DNA from: PALSA-505 sp036267135
GTDB taxonomy: Bacteria; Actinomycetota; Actinomycetes; Streptosporangiales; Streptosporangiaceae
Reading direction: 5' to 3'
Assembly: GCA_036267135.1 (NCBI GenBank)
Contig: DATAWQ010000139.1
Coordinates: forward strand, 82,716 to 146,715
Length of the DNA: 64,000 nucleotides
The notes under the pieces were generated by a model. The model saw only the letters and a program-made list of their open reading frames with translations. It was not told the origin of the DNA and ran no database searches. Of this stretch, positions 26,598 through 34,719 are shown piece after piece (position 1 is the first letter of the stretch; each line of letters begins with the position of its first letter). Made by a program: the position numbers and the translations under genes.

Positions 26598-28064
26598 ATG
26601 GACATGCAGGTGACGAGACGGCAGTTGCTGGCATCTAGTGGGGGGGTGGTGCTGGCATCGTTCGCGCTGCCGAAGAACGTGCGGAAGTTGCTCGACGCCT
26701 CGACCTCGCCCGGATCGCTCCGGGACCGAGCCGGGTCGCCCTCCAAGATCGAGCACGTTGTGGTGCTGATGCAGGAGAACCGGTCGTTCGACCACTACTT
26801 CGGCACCATGCCCGGGGTGCGGGGATTCGCCGACCCGACCGTCAGTAAGAAGCTCTTCTACCAGCCGGACACGAGCAACCCGGACGGGTACCTTCTGCCG
26901 TTCCACTGCGACACCCACGACACGAGCGCGCAGGCGCTGCCGTCCAACAGCCACTCGTGGGGCCCTCAGCACGACTCCTGGGACAACGGCAAGATGGACG
27001 GCTTCGTGTCCGCCCACCTCGCGGCCGACGGCGTCGCCGGCCAGTACACGATGGCCTACTTCGAGCGCAACGACATCCCGTTCCACTGGGCGCTGGCCGA
27101 CGCGTTCACTGTCTGCGACGGTTACCACTGCTCCATTCTGGGCCCCACCTGGCCGAACCGCTTGTACCTCATGACCGGCATGGTGGATCCCACGGGTAAG
27201 AACGGCGGCCCGGTTTACGGCAACTACGTCCCGCCGCAGGGATACAGCTGGACGACGTACCCAGAGCTGCTGACCCAAGCCGGGGTGTCGTGGAAGGTGT
27301 ACCAGGAAGAGGACAGCTACGGGATGAACGTCCTGGAGTACTTCGACCAGTACCAGAACGCCGCGCCGACCTCGCCGCTGTTCAAGAACGGGATGGGCAT
27401 CTACCAGGCCGGCCAGTTCGAGCACGACGCCATGAACGACAAGCTCCCGGCGGTGTCGTGGATCATCCCGACCTCCTTCCAGTCCGAGCACCCCTCCTTC
27501 ATGCCCGCGGCCGGCGCCGATTACATCGCCAGCAAGATCGATGCCATCGCCGCCAACCAGTCGGTGTGGGAGAAGACCGTGTTCGTCCTGGTCTACGACG
27601 AGAACGACGGCCTGTTCGACCACGTCCTCCCGCCGACCGCTCCCGCGGGTACGCCGGGCGAGTACATCACCGTCGACGGCGAGGCCGACCCGATCGGCCT
27701 TGGTTTCCGGGTGCCGTGCGTCGTGGTGTCTCCCTGGACCGTCGGTGGGTACGTGAGCCACTCGACCTTCGACCACACGTCAGTGATCCAGCTGATCGAA
27801 TCGGTTACCGGGGTGATGTGCCCCAACATCACCTCCTGGCGCCGGTCCACGGCGGGGGACCTGGCCAGCGTGCTCGGGGGCAAGCCCTACACCTCACCCC
27901 GCCTGCCGGGCACCCAGGCCAAACTGGTCGCCGCGGAGGAGCAGGTCCGCAACTTCCAGTTGCCACCGATTCCCGGTAAGTCCCAGACGTTCCCGATCCA
28001 GCCCCACGGCACCAAACCCGTGGCTAACACTCCCGCATCCGACCGCTCGACGATGAGGGTTTGA
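26598..28064 (+). CDS. Tat-exported phospholipase C / acid phosphatase family enzyme
   Basis: 488 residues from ATG 26598, preceded by GGGAGGAA. A twin-arginine signal (TRRQLLASSGGVVLASFAL) sends it through Tat. The phosphoesterase family motifs are present: HVVVLMQENRSFDHYFG with the nucleophile region, then LYDENDG-like VLVYDENDGLFDHV and VSPWTVGGYVSHSTFDHTSV. Such enzymes release phosphate or head groups from phospholipids or phosphomonoesters outside the cell. The stop overlaps or nearly touches the next gene, so the two form an operon. The open frame reaches back to 26505 but lacks coding features there. Confidence 0.88.
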   Translation: MDMQVTRRQLLASSGGVVLASFALPKNVRKLLDASTSPGSLRDRAGSPSKIEHVVVLMQENRSFDHYFGTMPGVRGFADPTVSKKLFYQPDTSNPDGYLLPFHCDTHDTSAQALPSNSHSWGPQHDSWDNGKMDGFVSAHLAADGVAGQYTMAYFERNDIPFHWALADAFTVCDGYHCSILGPTWPNRLYLMTGMVDPTGKNGGPVYGNYVPPQGYSWTTYPELLTQAGVSWKVYQEEDSYGMNVLEYFDQYQNAAPTSPLFKNGMGIYQAGQFEHDAMNDKLPAVSWIIPTSFQSEHPSFMPAAGADYIASKIDAIAANQSVWEKTVFVLVYDENDGLFDHVLPPTAPAGTPGEYITVDGEADPIGLGFRVPCVVVSPWTVGGYVSHSTFDHTSVIQLIESVTGVMCPNITSWRRSTAGDLASVLGGKPYTSPRLPGTQAKLVAAEEQVRNFQLPPIPGKSQTFPIQPHGTKPVANTPASDRSTMRV

Positions 28065-28069
28065 TCACC

Positions 28070-29269
28070 GTGACGAACCGCAAGAAGACCGTTATTTCGC
28101 TCACTGCCGCGGCAGTGCTGGCCTGCGCCGCCGGCGGCGCGAGCTGGGCCGTCTCGGGCTCTCACGGGCACCCGGCCACGACCGCCTCCGCCACCTTGAC
28201 CTCGGCGTCCTGCCATGGCCCGGCGGGCGCTGCCTACGTCGCCGACCCTGGCTACCAGGCCTTCAGCGCCGTCAACACCGCCACCTGCGCGATCGTCCAG
28301 ACCTACAACGTCGACGACCCGCAGGTGCCCGGCGACACCGGTGACTACAACTACACCGGCTCCGACCCGGGCATCGCCATGAGCGGCAGCACGCTGTGGT
28401 TCGCGGTCGCCGCGACCGACAACGTGGCCGCCATCGACAGCTCAACGCTCGACCCGAGCGATTACAGCCCCCCGGAGACCCTCGTCCCGGTCGGTTACAT
28501 GCCCCAGGCGCTGGCGGCCACCCCCGACGGCAGCCAGGTCTGGGTCGTCGACACCGGACCCCAGACCTCGACGTCACCGCTGTGGGGCATATCCGTCATC
28601 AACACCTCGACCGACAAGGTCGCCAGGCACTTCAACCTGGTCGGGGATCCGACCGACGTCGCCTTCTCGCCCGACGGGAAAGACGCGTACGTGACCACGT
28701 CCAACGGGCTCTACATCTACAACGTGGCCAACAAGAGGCAAGTCGGCCTCATCCCCGGGCTCGGCTCGCCGAAGTCGGTCGCGGTGGCGCCCGACGGTTC
28801 CGCGGTGTACGTGACCGAGACATCCAGCGCCAAGCTGGCCACGATCAGCACCGCCACGGACCAGATCGTGCGGACCACAAACGTCGGCCGGGAACCGTGG
28901 CAGGCCGTGGTGTCGGCGAACGGCTCGACGGTGTACGTGGCCAACCCCGACTCGAACTCGGTCAGCGTCGTCAACGCCGCGACCGGGGCCGTCCAGAACA
29001 CGTACACGGTGACTGGCGTCCCCGACGCGCTGGGCCTGACGCCTAACGGTTCGCAGTTGTGGGTGACTGGCGACGACAGCGGCATCATGACCGTCATCAA
29101 CACCCACACCGGTCACCGGGTCGGCGCCACCAACCTGGGCGGCAACGGCGCCAACTCAGGCGACGGGCTCAACCCCACGGGTGTTGTCCTCACCGCCACT
29201 CCCACCCCCGGGAGCGCCTCAAGCACGTCCTTCAAGCTGAACACCGCCGCTCAGGCCCACAAGGGTTAG
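28070..29269 (+). CDS. Secreted YVTN-repeat beta-propeller protein
   Basis: About 399 residues. N-terminal signal: TNRKKTVISLTAAAVLACAAGGASWA. The body contains repeats of the YncE/40-residue YVTN type, for example GSAVYVTETSSAKLATISTATDQIV and GSTVYVANPDSNSVSVVNAATG, which build a seven-bladed propeller. Start may be GTG 28070 (used) or TTG 28061, which overlaps the upstream stop. Its coupling to the phosphoesterase suggests a shared extracytoplasmic function. A strong terminator follows at 29300. Confidence 0.85.
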   Translation: MTNRKKTVISLTAAAVLACAAGGASWAVSGSHGHPATTASATLTSASCHGPAGAAYVADPGYQAFSAVNTATCAIVQTYNVDDPQVPGDTGDYNYTGSDPGIAMSGSTLWFAVAATDNVAAIDSSTLDPSDYSPPETLVPVGYMPQALAATPDGSQVWVVDTGPQTSTSPLWGISVINTSTDKVARHFNLVGDPTDVAFSPDGKDAYVTTSNGLYIYNVANKRQVGLIPGLGSPKSVAVAPDGSAVYVTETSSAKLATISTATDQIVRTTNVGREPWQAVVSANGSTVYVANPDSNSVSVVNAATGAVQNTYTVTGVPDALGLTPNGSQLWVTGDDSGIMTVINTHTGHRVGATNLGGNGANSGDGLNPTGVVLTATPTPGSASSTSFKLNTAAQAHKG

Positions 29270-29299
29270 TGATCCTGTTCGGCTGACGGCCGTACGAAG

Positions 29300-29329
29300 G
29301 AGGCCGTGGCGCCCGGCCACGGCCTCTTT
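29300..29329 (+). terminator. Hairpin terminator after the phosphoesterase operon
   Basis: GAGGCCGTGGC (29300-29310), a 5-nt loop, and GCCACGGCCTC (29316-29326) form a perfect 11-bp stem followed by TTT. It starts 30 bp after the stop of the propeller gene and can serve convergent transcription as well. Confidence 0.8.
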
Positions 29330-29344
29330 CAGGTGGTCACGTTT

Positions 29345-29360
29345 CGGTGGCCACCGTTCA
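29345..29360 (-). repeat. Dispersed intergenic palindrome, copy 2
   Basis: CGGTGGCCACCGTTCA, the reverse complement of the 16-mer seen at 11355, again in a gap between convergent genes and just after a terminator hairpin. Confidence 0.75.
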
Positions 29361-29393
29361 GTCAGAAAAGTTCTTCAATGATCTTTACAAGGG

Positions 29394-30254
29394 TCAGGTC
29401 GCATGCTCCCAGGTGACCGAGAATCCGTTGCCGCTGCTATTCAGCGCCGAGGGTGCGGCCTTGGTGTCTCCGGAGGAGCCGGTCATCGTGATCTCATTGT
29501 TGGGGTAGGTGGAGATGACCCCGCTGCCGCTGGTCGTCTTCACGGTCGCGCCGCTGAGCGACCAGGTGTGGAAGTCCGGCAGCGGATAGGGGTTCGAGCC
29601 GCTGCAGCACGGGGCTTCCGCGATCCACTCGGCGCTGGAGTTGGCGCAGCTCGAGCAGGTCTGGGTGGTGGAGAAGCTGTTGGCCGTGTGGGTGGAGTCG
29701 GTGACGGTGAGCTTGTAGCTCGTGCCGGTCCTGACCACCGTGCCGGTGATGTGGTCTCCGGCCGCCACGCTCTCACCGACGACCTGGATGTCGTTGGTGG
29801 GGTACATCTCCCACCAGGAGTACTGGTAGGCGTGGCTTTCGTAGCACTCGACGAGCGTGCCGTCCTGCTCCACCGAACTGCTGGAGTAGCCGTCGATCCC
29901 GACCCAGAAGGCCGCGAGGGACTCGGTGGAGGTGCAGGTGGTCGACGGCTCGGTCCAGGTGCCGCCGACGGAACTGAAGGTCTCGGACACGTCGGCGTAG
30001 CCCGACCAGTTGGAACTGGTCGTCTTGGTGGTGCCCTTGATCCCCACGCTGTGCGCGGTGACCACATGGTTGGTTGGGCGCCATCCCACGTCGAGGTGCT
30101 TCAGCGCATTGCGGGCGATCGCGAGGGCTTCGGCCTTCTGCGAGGCATGGGTGGTGCTGGCGTGCGCGACGGGCCCGAAGGCCGCCATCAGGCCGAGCAC
30201 GGGCACACAAGCGACTAACGCGGTGGACAGAACCCGGGGGAAACGATGCTGCAT
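29394..30254 (-). CDS. G1 family (eqolisin) secreted endopeptidase
   Basis: 286 residues from ATG 30254. Signal peptide VLSTALVACVPVLGLMAAFGPVAHA, then a pro-region of about 50 residues. The mature domain begins SSNWSGYADV and has WTEPST, FWVGIDGYSSSSVEQDG with the putative catalytic Gln, WWEMYP, and NSSAEWIAEAP with the putative catalytic Glu, so both G1 catalytic residues are present. Expected to be an acid-active extracellular protease. Paralog of the gene at the left window edge. A 16-bp palindrome lies about 90 bp upstream. Confidence 0.9.
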   Translation of the reverse strand: MQHRFPRVLSTALVACVPVLGLMAAFGPVAHASTTHASQKAEALAIARNALKHLDVGWRPTNHVVTAHSVGIKGTTKTTSSNWSGYADVSETFSSVGGTWTEPSTTCTSTESLAAFWVGIDGYSSSSVEQDGTLVECYESHAYQYSWWEMYPTNDIQVVGESVAAGDHITGTVVRTGTSYKLTVTDSTHTANSFSTTQTCSSCANSSAEWIAEAPCCSGSNPYPLPDFHTWSLSGATVKTTSGSGVISTYPNNEITMTGSSGDTKAAPSALNSSGNGFSVTWEHAT

Positions 30255-30343
30255 GGGGTGTTACCTCTCACTTGGGACGGTCGTCCATGACCGCCCGTGC
30301 CCTGATGGTAACTTTTAGTCATCTTGGACATCAATATGGTGAT

Positions 30344-30359
30344 TGGGAAAATTTTCCCA
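30344..30359. promoter_or_regulatory. Perfect AT-centred palindrome upstream of the G1 peptidase
   Basis: TGGGAAAATTTTCCCA is a perfect 16-bp palindrome about 90 bp before the peptidase start, in an AT-rich patch unlike the surrounding GC-rich DNA. Likely an operator for a dimeric regulator; none is encoded next to it. A shorter relative, GGGAAATTTCCC, occurs after tRNA-Leu at 62263-62274. Confidence 0.45.
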
Positions 30360-30478
30360 GATCTACCCCTTCGGGCAGTAAAAACCTCGGAGACTGGGTG
30401 TCGGAATGGAGATCCAGTGCGCCAGCGGAAACGCCGGCCCCGGCTCGCTCGGTAGATGGCGGCTGCTCAGGTTGGTCT

Positions 30479-31096
30479 CTACGCGTGCCGGTTGCTGTAC
30501 TTCGTGGCTGTACTGGCTGCCTGTCCCATTCGCGATGAGGTATCGGACGGCGTATGCGAAAGCTGCTCGGCGGCAAACTCGGCCGGGTCGAGCGCCGGGC
30601 CGGCGGCCGGGGCTATCCACACCCATCTGCGGTAGGACCAGAACCTGAACAAAGTGCCCAGGCCGATGCCCACCAGCAATGCGATGTTCGTGGCCAGCTT
30701 GTCGGTTCGCCCGAATGCGTAGTTGGTGATCCCGATGCAAGCTAGCTGGATGGCCAGACCCACGCCGTTGAGCAGGAAGAACAGGATGGTCTCACGGCCC
30801 GTGCCGCTTCGCTCGCGATGCCGGAACGTCCAGTACCGGCTACCGAGGTAGGTGACGATCATGGCGGCTGCGGTGGCGATCACGTTGGCCTTGAGCCAGC
30901 CGTGCAGCGGGGACTGGAGAAGGTTCGTACCGCCATCGGTGATGACAAAGCCGATCCCGCCGACGACGCCGAACCTGGCACCTTCGTGGATCAGCTGCCG
31001 GAACCGCTCGTACAAGACCCGAACCCTGTTCACCTGATGCGGCCTTCTCACGTCTGCGTACCCGAACCGGGAGTGCCTCTGCGAGATTACCGTCAT
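30479..31096 (-). CDS. GtrA family membrane protein
   Basis: 205 residues, ATG 31096. Four membrane segments of the GtrA fold can be followed: ARFGVVGGIGFVITDGGTNLL, ANVIATAAAMIVTYLGSRYWTF, ETILFFLLNGVGLAIQLACI and LATNIALLVGIGLGTLFRFWSYRRWVW. GtrA proteins help to flip or hand on prenyl-linked sugars for cell-envelope glycosylation. It has the usual basic YRRWVW end, then an extra hydrophilic tail. Single gene; no glycosyltransferase is adjacent. Confidence 0.88.
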   Translation of the reverse strand: MTVISQRHSRFGYADVRRPHQVNRVRVLYERFRQLIHEGARFGVVGGIGFVITDGGTNLLQSPLHGWLKANVIATAAAMIVTYLGSRYWTFRHRERSGTGRETILFFLLNGVGLAIQLACIGITNYAFGRTDKLATNIALLVGIGLGTLFRFWSYRRWVWIAPAAGPALDPAEFAAEQLSHTPSDTSSRMGQAASTATKYSNRHA

Positions 31097-31126
31097 CCAG
31101 GACCAGCCGAGGGTTCGTGGTGGTGC

Positions 31127-31182
31127 CGTTGGCCACCGTTCAGGTTGATGATCCTTTTAATCGTCCTGAACGGTGGCCACCG
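31127..31182. repeat. Dispersed intergenic palindrome, inverted pair (copies 3 and 4)
   Basis: CGTTGGCCACCGTTCA at 31127-31142 (one change in the palindrome) faces TGAACGGTGGCCACCG at 31167-31182. The pair is a larger inverted repeat with GG/CC extensions and a 20-22 nt spacer. It lies upstream of gtrA and downstream of the S53 gene. Confidence 0.75.
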
Positions 31183-31222
31183 GATTGCCTACCTCAGCCA
31201 GGCCTCAGCGGTCATGATCGAA

Positions 31223-31259
31223 GGCGGCATCACCACCCGCAGGGGGCGGTGATGCCGCC
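31223..31259 (-). terminator. Hairpin terminator of the S53 peptidase gene
   Basis: GGCGGCATCACC (31223-31234) and GGTGATGCCGCC (31248-31259) form a perfect 12-bp stem with a 13-nt loop, starting 9 bp past the stop of the minus-strand S53 gene. There is no U-tract, as is common in high-GC actinomycetes. Confidence 0.75.
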
Positions 31260-31268
31260 GCTCGGCTG

Positions 31269-32807
31269 TTATTTCGTGGTGACGTAGACGGTCGCGGGGG
31301 TCTGGCCCGATCCAGTGGGGAAGGACAGCACGTGCACGGCGTAGCTGGTGTTCTCGTGCAGGCCACCCAGGTGATACGACGTGCCGGTCACCACGGTCGA
31401 GGCGATGGTGACCGAGCCCTTGTGCGTGGTCACCGTGACCTTGTAGCCGGTGGCGCCGCTGCTGGCTTTCCAGGTGGCCGCCAGATTGGTGTACTTGGCG
31501 GTGGCCTTCAACCCGGTTACCCAGGCCGCGCTGGAGTGGCTGAACGCGGCCGCGGTGTCCGGTGTGCCCCAGCCGGTGGGACCGTCGTAGCCGGGCCCGG
31601 CGGTGCACAGGTAGGCCGGGCTGCAACTGCCGTCGGACCCGGAGGTCACGTCGTACAGGTCCGCGCGGTGCTTGTAGATGTAAGAGGACGGGTAGGTGCC
31701 CGCGGCCGGGGTGCCGGCCAGGGCAAAGGTCGAGGCGATGATGGGCGAAGAGGCGCTGGTGCCGCCGACCTCCAGCCAGCCGCCCTCGCTGTACGTGTCG
31801 TACACGGCCACGCCGGTGCTCGGGTCGGCGACCGCGGCGGCGTCGTTGTCGGTCCGGTCGGAGCAGCCGGTGTCGGTCTGCCAGCTTGGCTTGGCCTCGT
31901 ACGCTGAGCAGCCCGAACCGGTGCCGCCCCACGTGCTCTCGGTCCAGCCGCGCAGGTTACCCGCGGGGCTGAGCGAGGTGCCGCCGACCGAGGTGACGTA
32001 CTGGGAGGCAGCCGGGTAGGACACGAGGTAGCCGTCGTCGCCGGCCGAAGCGGTCACGGCCACGCCTGGGTGGTTGTAGTACGCATCCCAGCTGGTCTCG
32101 CTGGAAGACTCGCCGAAGGTGGCGTAGGAGTTGGAGACGAAGTCAGCACCGAGCGCGACCGCCGAATCGACTCCCGTTCCCAAGTCGGTGACCGAGGTGC
32201 TGCTCGCCTCCACCAAGGTGATGCGGCAGTTCGGGCAGATCGCCGAGACCATGTCCACGTCCAGCGATTCCTCGACGTCCCAGCCGCTGCTGCCGGCGTC
32301 CGGGGGCAGCGGGCTGGTGGCCCCGTTCTCGTTCACCACCGAGAAGCAGCCCGAGCCGCACGCGGGCAGCCCCCACGCTGACCGGTAGGTGGCCAGGTCG
32401 GAGACGATGTTGGGGTCGTTGTAGGCGTCCACGACCGCCACGGTCTCGCCGCTGCCCTTGGTGGCCGACGGCAGGTCGTAGGCTCTTTGCAGGCTGGCCG
32501 GGCCGTACCCGTCACCGGTGGGTCCAGTGTCCGGATGGGCCGCTGGCTGCAGGTGCTGCTTCACGTTGGTCCGCACCAGCGCGAGGCAGGAGAAGTGCAG
32601 AGCCCTGGCCGTGGAACAAGCGGTCGCGTAGTCGCGGCCAGCGACCGGGTGCAGGTGCCCGGCTACATGGGCGGTGGTCGTGTGGTGTGTGCCCCCGGAG
32701 GACGCGGCCAGGGCCGGGCTGGCGGCCACCCAGGACAGGCCAGCCAGCAGCCCCGCGGCTGCGGTTAACGGCAGGCCGCGAGACCCGAATTTCGTCATTC
32801 CCCTCAT
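31269..32807 (-). CDS. S53 family (sedolisin) serine peptidase with C-terminal Fn3-like domain
   Basis: About 512 residues from ATG 32807, which has AGGGGG 10 nt upstream. Signal peptide LPLTAAAGLLAGLSWVAASPALA. The catalytic domain starts at YGPASLQRAYDLP; Glu and Asp of the triad are in WDVEESLDVDMVSAICPNC, the oxyanion Asp in TASAGDDGY, and the Ser in VGGTSASSP. A fibronectin-III-like domain closes the protein (LAATWKASSGATGYKVTV to YVTTK). The long pro-domain of typical sedolisins is not evident; only about 100 residues precede the catalytic core. Acid-active extracellular endopeptidase expected. Confidence 0.88.
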   Translation of the reverse strand: MRGMTKFGSRGLPLTAAAGLLAGLSWVAASPALAASSGGTHHTTTAHVAGHLHPVAGRDYATACSTARALHFSCLALVRTNVKQHLQPAAHPDTGPTGDGYGPASLQRAYDLPSATKGSGETVAVVDAYNDPNIVSDLATYRSAWGLPACGSGCFSVVNENGATSPLPPDAGSSGWDVEESLDVDMVSAICPNCRITLVEASSTSVTDLGTGVDSAVALGADFVSNSYATFGESSSETSWDAYYNHPGVAVTASAGDDGYLVSYPAASQYVTSVGGTSLSPAGNLRGWTESTWGGTGSGCSAYEAKPSWQTDTGCSDRTDNDAAAVADPSTGVAVYDTYSEGGWLEVGGTSASSPIIASTFALAGTPAAGTYPSSYIYKHRADLYDVTSGSDGSCSPAYLCTAGPGYDGPTGWGTPDTAAAFSHSSAAWVTGLKATAKYTNLAATWKASSGATGYKVTVTTHKGSVTIASTVVTGTSYHLGGLHENTSYAVHVLSFPTGSGQTPATVYVTTK

Positions 32808-33298
32808 TGCTTTCTTACCCCCTAAAGCGTTTGAACTACTGGAAACTCTGATGGCGAAGGGCTGATTCTGATACACGCTCAACCCAGGAGGTTTTCTGAG
32901 GCGGGCCAGGAGGTTTCTAGAGTGGGGGGTGTGGACACGGCGCAGCGGGAGTGTCAGTCTCCATGGTTTCAGCTAGTTCCATCTCATCTGTTTCCGCACG
33001 TCAATAACGGTGGTGACACCAATCAGAACAGCCCGGAACTGCTACCAAAACTGCTACCACGATCAAGATCGAGATCGTACCCGCGGGCCGGCTCGATGAG
33101 CGGCCACCGCAGCCGAGACCGTGCCGACGGGTTCGTGCCCGTCCACCTGGCGCAGGCCGGGCGCGGCCCGGCCTGGCGACCGCGGCCAGCCACTGCGGCC
33201 GAGACCGTGCCCGTGCCCGTGCCGCGCTCATGCCCGGCCTGGTCGCCGTCGAGGACGTGGCGCTGACCGTGGTTCAGGAGATGCTCGGGCAGGGCATT
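32808..33298. other. Intergenic stretch at the island's left flank
   Basis: No gene recognised. It holds the promoter of the S53 gene and, from about 33000, GC-rich sequence without coding features. It marks the change from chromosome to the tRNA-Thr island. Confidence 0.5.
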
Positions 33299-33456
33299 CG
33301 GACAGTTCTAATACCCGAACCGATGACCTATGCATTACGAGGAGGGTTTGGCCTGTCCAGAGCCGTCCACCGGGCCACTTTCGCCCTGCTCATTCGGCTC
33401 GAGGCTCCGCAAACGTCCGAGATCATCCAGAGCTGTTGTTAGCAGATCCGTTAGCA
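33299..33456 (+). repeat. att copy A (decayed core plus arm)
   Basis: From 33317 to 33341 the sequence matches the tRNA-Thr 3' region with one change (CTATGC for CTACGC); the 18 bases before it have decayed. The right arm, including GTTAGCA at 33438-33444 and 33450-33456, aligns without length change to that of copy C (96 nt from core end to first motif in both). It is the left limit of the island. Confidence 0.75.
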
Positions 33457-33488
33457 CCGATAGGTGAGCCGAAAGCACTCCGCTCCTG

Positions 33489-34202
33489 GTGCTGGTCGAG
33501 CAGCTTCAAGTTGATCCGGAAGTGACGCTGGCTCGTGCGATCAGCGATGCCTTGCTCGCTTACGCCGAGGAGAAGACTCGCCAGCAGGGTGAACTCACCA
33601 CCGAGCCTGCTCCGATAGCCGAAGATGTCGCCCTTCCCACACCGAGGGGCCCGCGTCAGAAGGACGTCGCAGAGGTGCTGGTAGCGGCCCCACTGGAGGG
33701 CTGGAAGACGGGCGAGATTGCACGGATGGTCGAGATGGATCAGCCAAACGCCTACCTCACCTTGCAGGCCTTGCAGAAGCAGGGTCTTGCCGAGCTAGTA
33801 CCTGGTTCGGACCCGCAGCGGTGGCGACTGCTGCCGCGATATCGTCAGCGGGCTTCAATCCTGCGCGCTGCGGGCCTAGTCGGCAAAGGTGAATTCACAA
33901 CGTACGGCGACATCTCCCAGGTCGTCTATGGGCATGGCGAGGGCGGGCAAGCGGTGGGCCGCGTCGCGATGACGGACGCCGAGTTCCCTAACCCCCAGCG
34001 GGTCTTGGCGAAAGGTGGCTTGATCCGTGCCAACTGGGCCTTTCCTGACGGGACAGGCGGACCGGACGACGCGGAGCGCTTGTTGAAGAAGGACGGCGTC
34101 AAGATTCTTCGTGACGACGACGGTCAACGTTACGCCCATCCGCGGCACTACGTGAATCACGAAGAGCTAGGCACCCGCTTGCGCGAAGGGACCGCTGCCT
34201 GA
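33489..34202 (+). CDS. Winged-helix protein with MGMT-like C-terminal domain
   Basis: 237 residues if translated from the GTG at 33489. Residues about 55-115 form a winged helix (VLVAAPLEGWKTGEIARMVEMDQPNAYLTLQALQKQGL). The C-terminus looks like the DNA-binding part of O6-alkylguanine transferases: GEFTTYGDISQVVYG, AVGRVAMTD, PNPQRVLAKGGLI. The PCHRV catalytic Cys is replaced by PQRV, so it would be an alkyltransferase-like DNA binder, not a transferase. The first residues lie in sequence shared with att copy C, so the true start may be later (GTG 33522) or the 5' end may be lost. Family assignment is tentative. Confidence 0.55.
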   Translation: MLVEQLQVDPEVTLARAISDALLAYAEEKTRQQGELTTEPAPIAEDVALPTPRGPRQKDVAEVLVAAPLEGWKTGEIARMVEMDQPNAYLTLQALQKQGLAELVPGSDPQRWRLLPRYRQRASILRAAGLVGKGEFTTYGDISQVVYGHGEGGQAVGRVAMTDAEFPNPQRVLAKGGLIRANWAFPDGTGGPDDAERLLKKDGVKILRDDDGQRYAHPRHYVNHEELGTRLREGTAA

Positions 34203-34719
34203 GTCAACGGTGCCTCGGTCTCCGGCATTTAGCTGTGATCCTGGCAAACGAGGCTGGCCCACGTTGCTCTTGCTCCAGTGGGCGCGGGCCAGCCCAGGCT
34301 CTGGCACGCAGACTAGATCGGCGTCCGCCGGCGTCCTCATCGGCCATACGCACCAGCTCGCGCTGGCGTCCGAGCTAGGTCACGTGCTCGACTATGGCCG
34401 CCGGTACTTCGCGGCCGGGCTGGCGGACCAGGGCCGCCGGTAGAGCTGGTGGGCGCGACCTCCCAGGCCGCAGGCGCTGGTTGACCGGGGCACCAGTGGT
34501 CGCGACGTTTGCCACCTACATCCCTCGGGTGCCACCAGCATGTCGGGAGAGCAGAAGATCTGCGGATCATGTAAGGCTGTGGTGAAGCTAACCGCCGGAT
34601 CAGATTTAGCAAGCATGCTTGGTTGTCCCCATGTTGAAGCCAAGTTTTCCACACGGTCCGGCCGGGGCGGCTTGTTAAACCTGAGAGCCACATCACTTTA
34701 ATACCGGTAGCTTTGGAGT
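34203..34719. other. Gene-free stretch before the Fic gene
   Basis: No gene is supported. Short open frames have no motif or ribosome binding site. The last 150 bases are less GC-rich and probably hold the Fic promoter. Confidence 0.5.
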
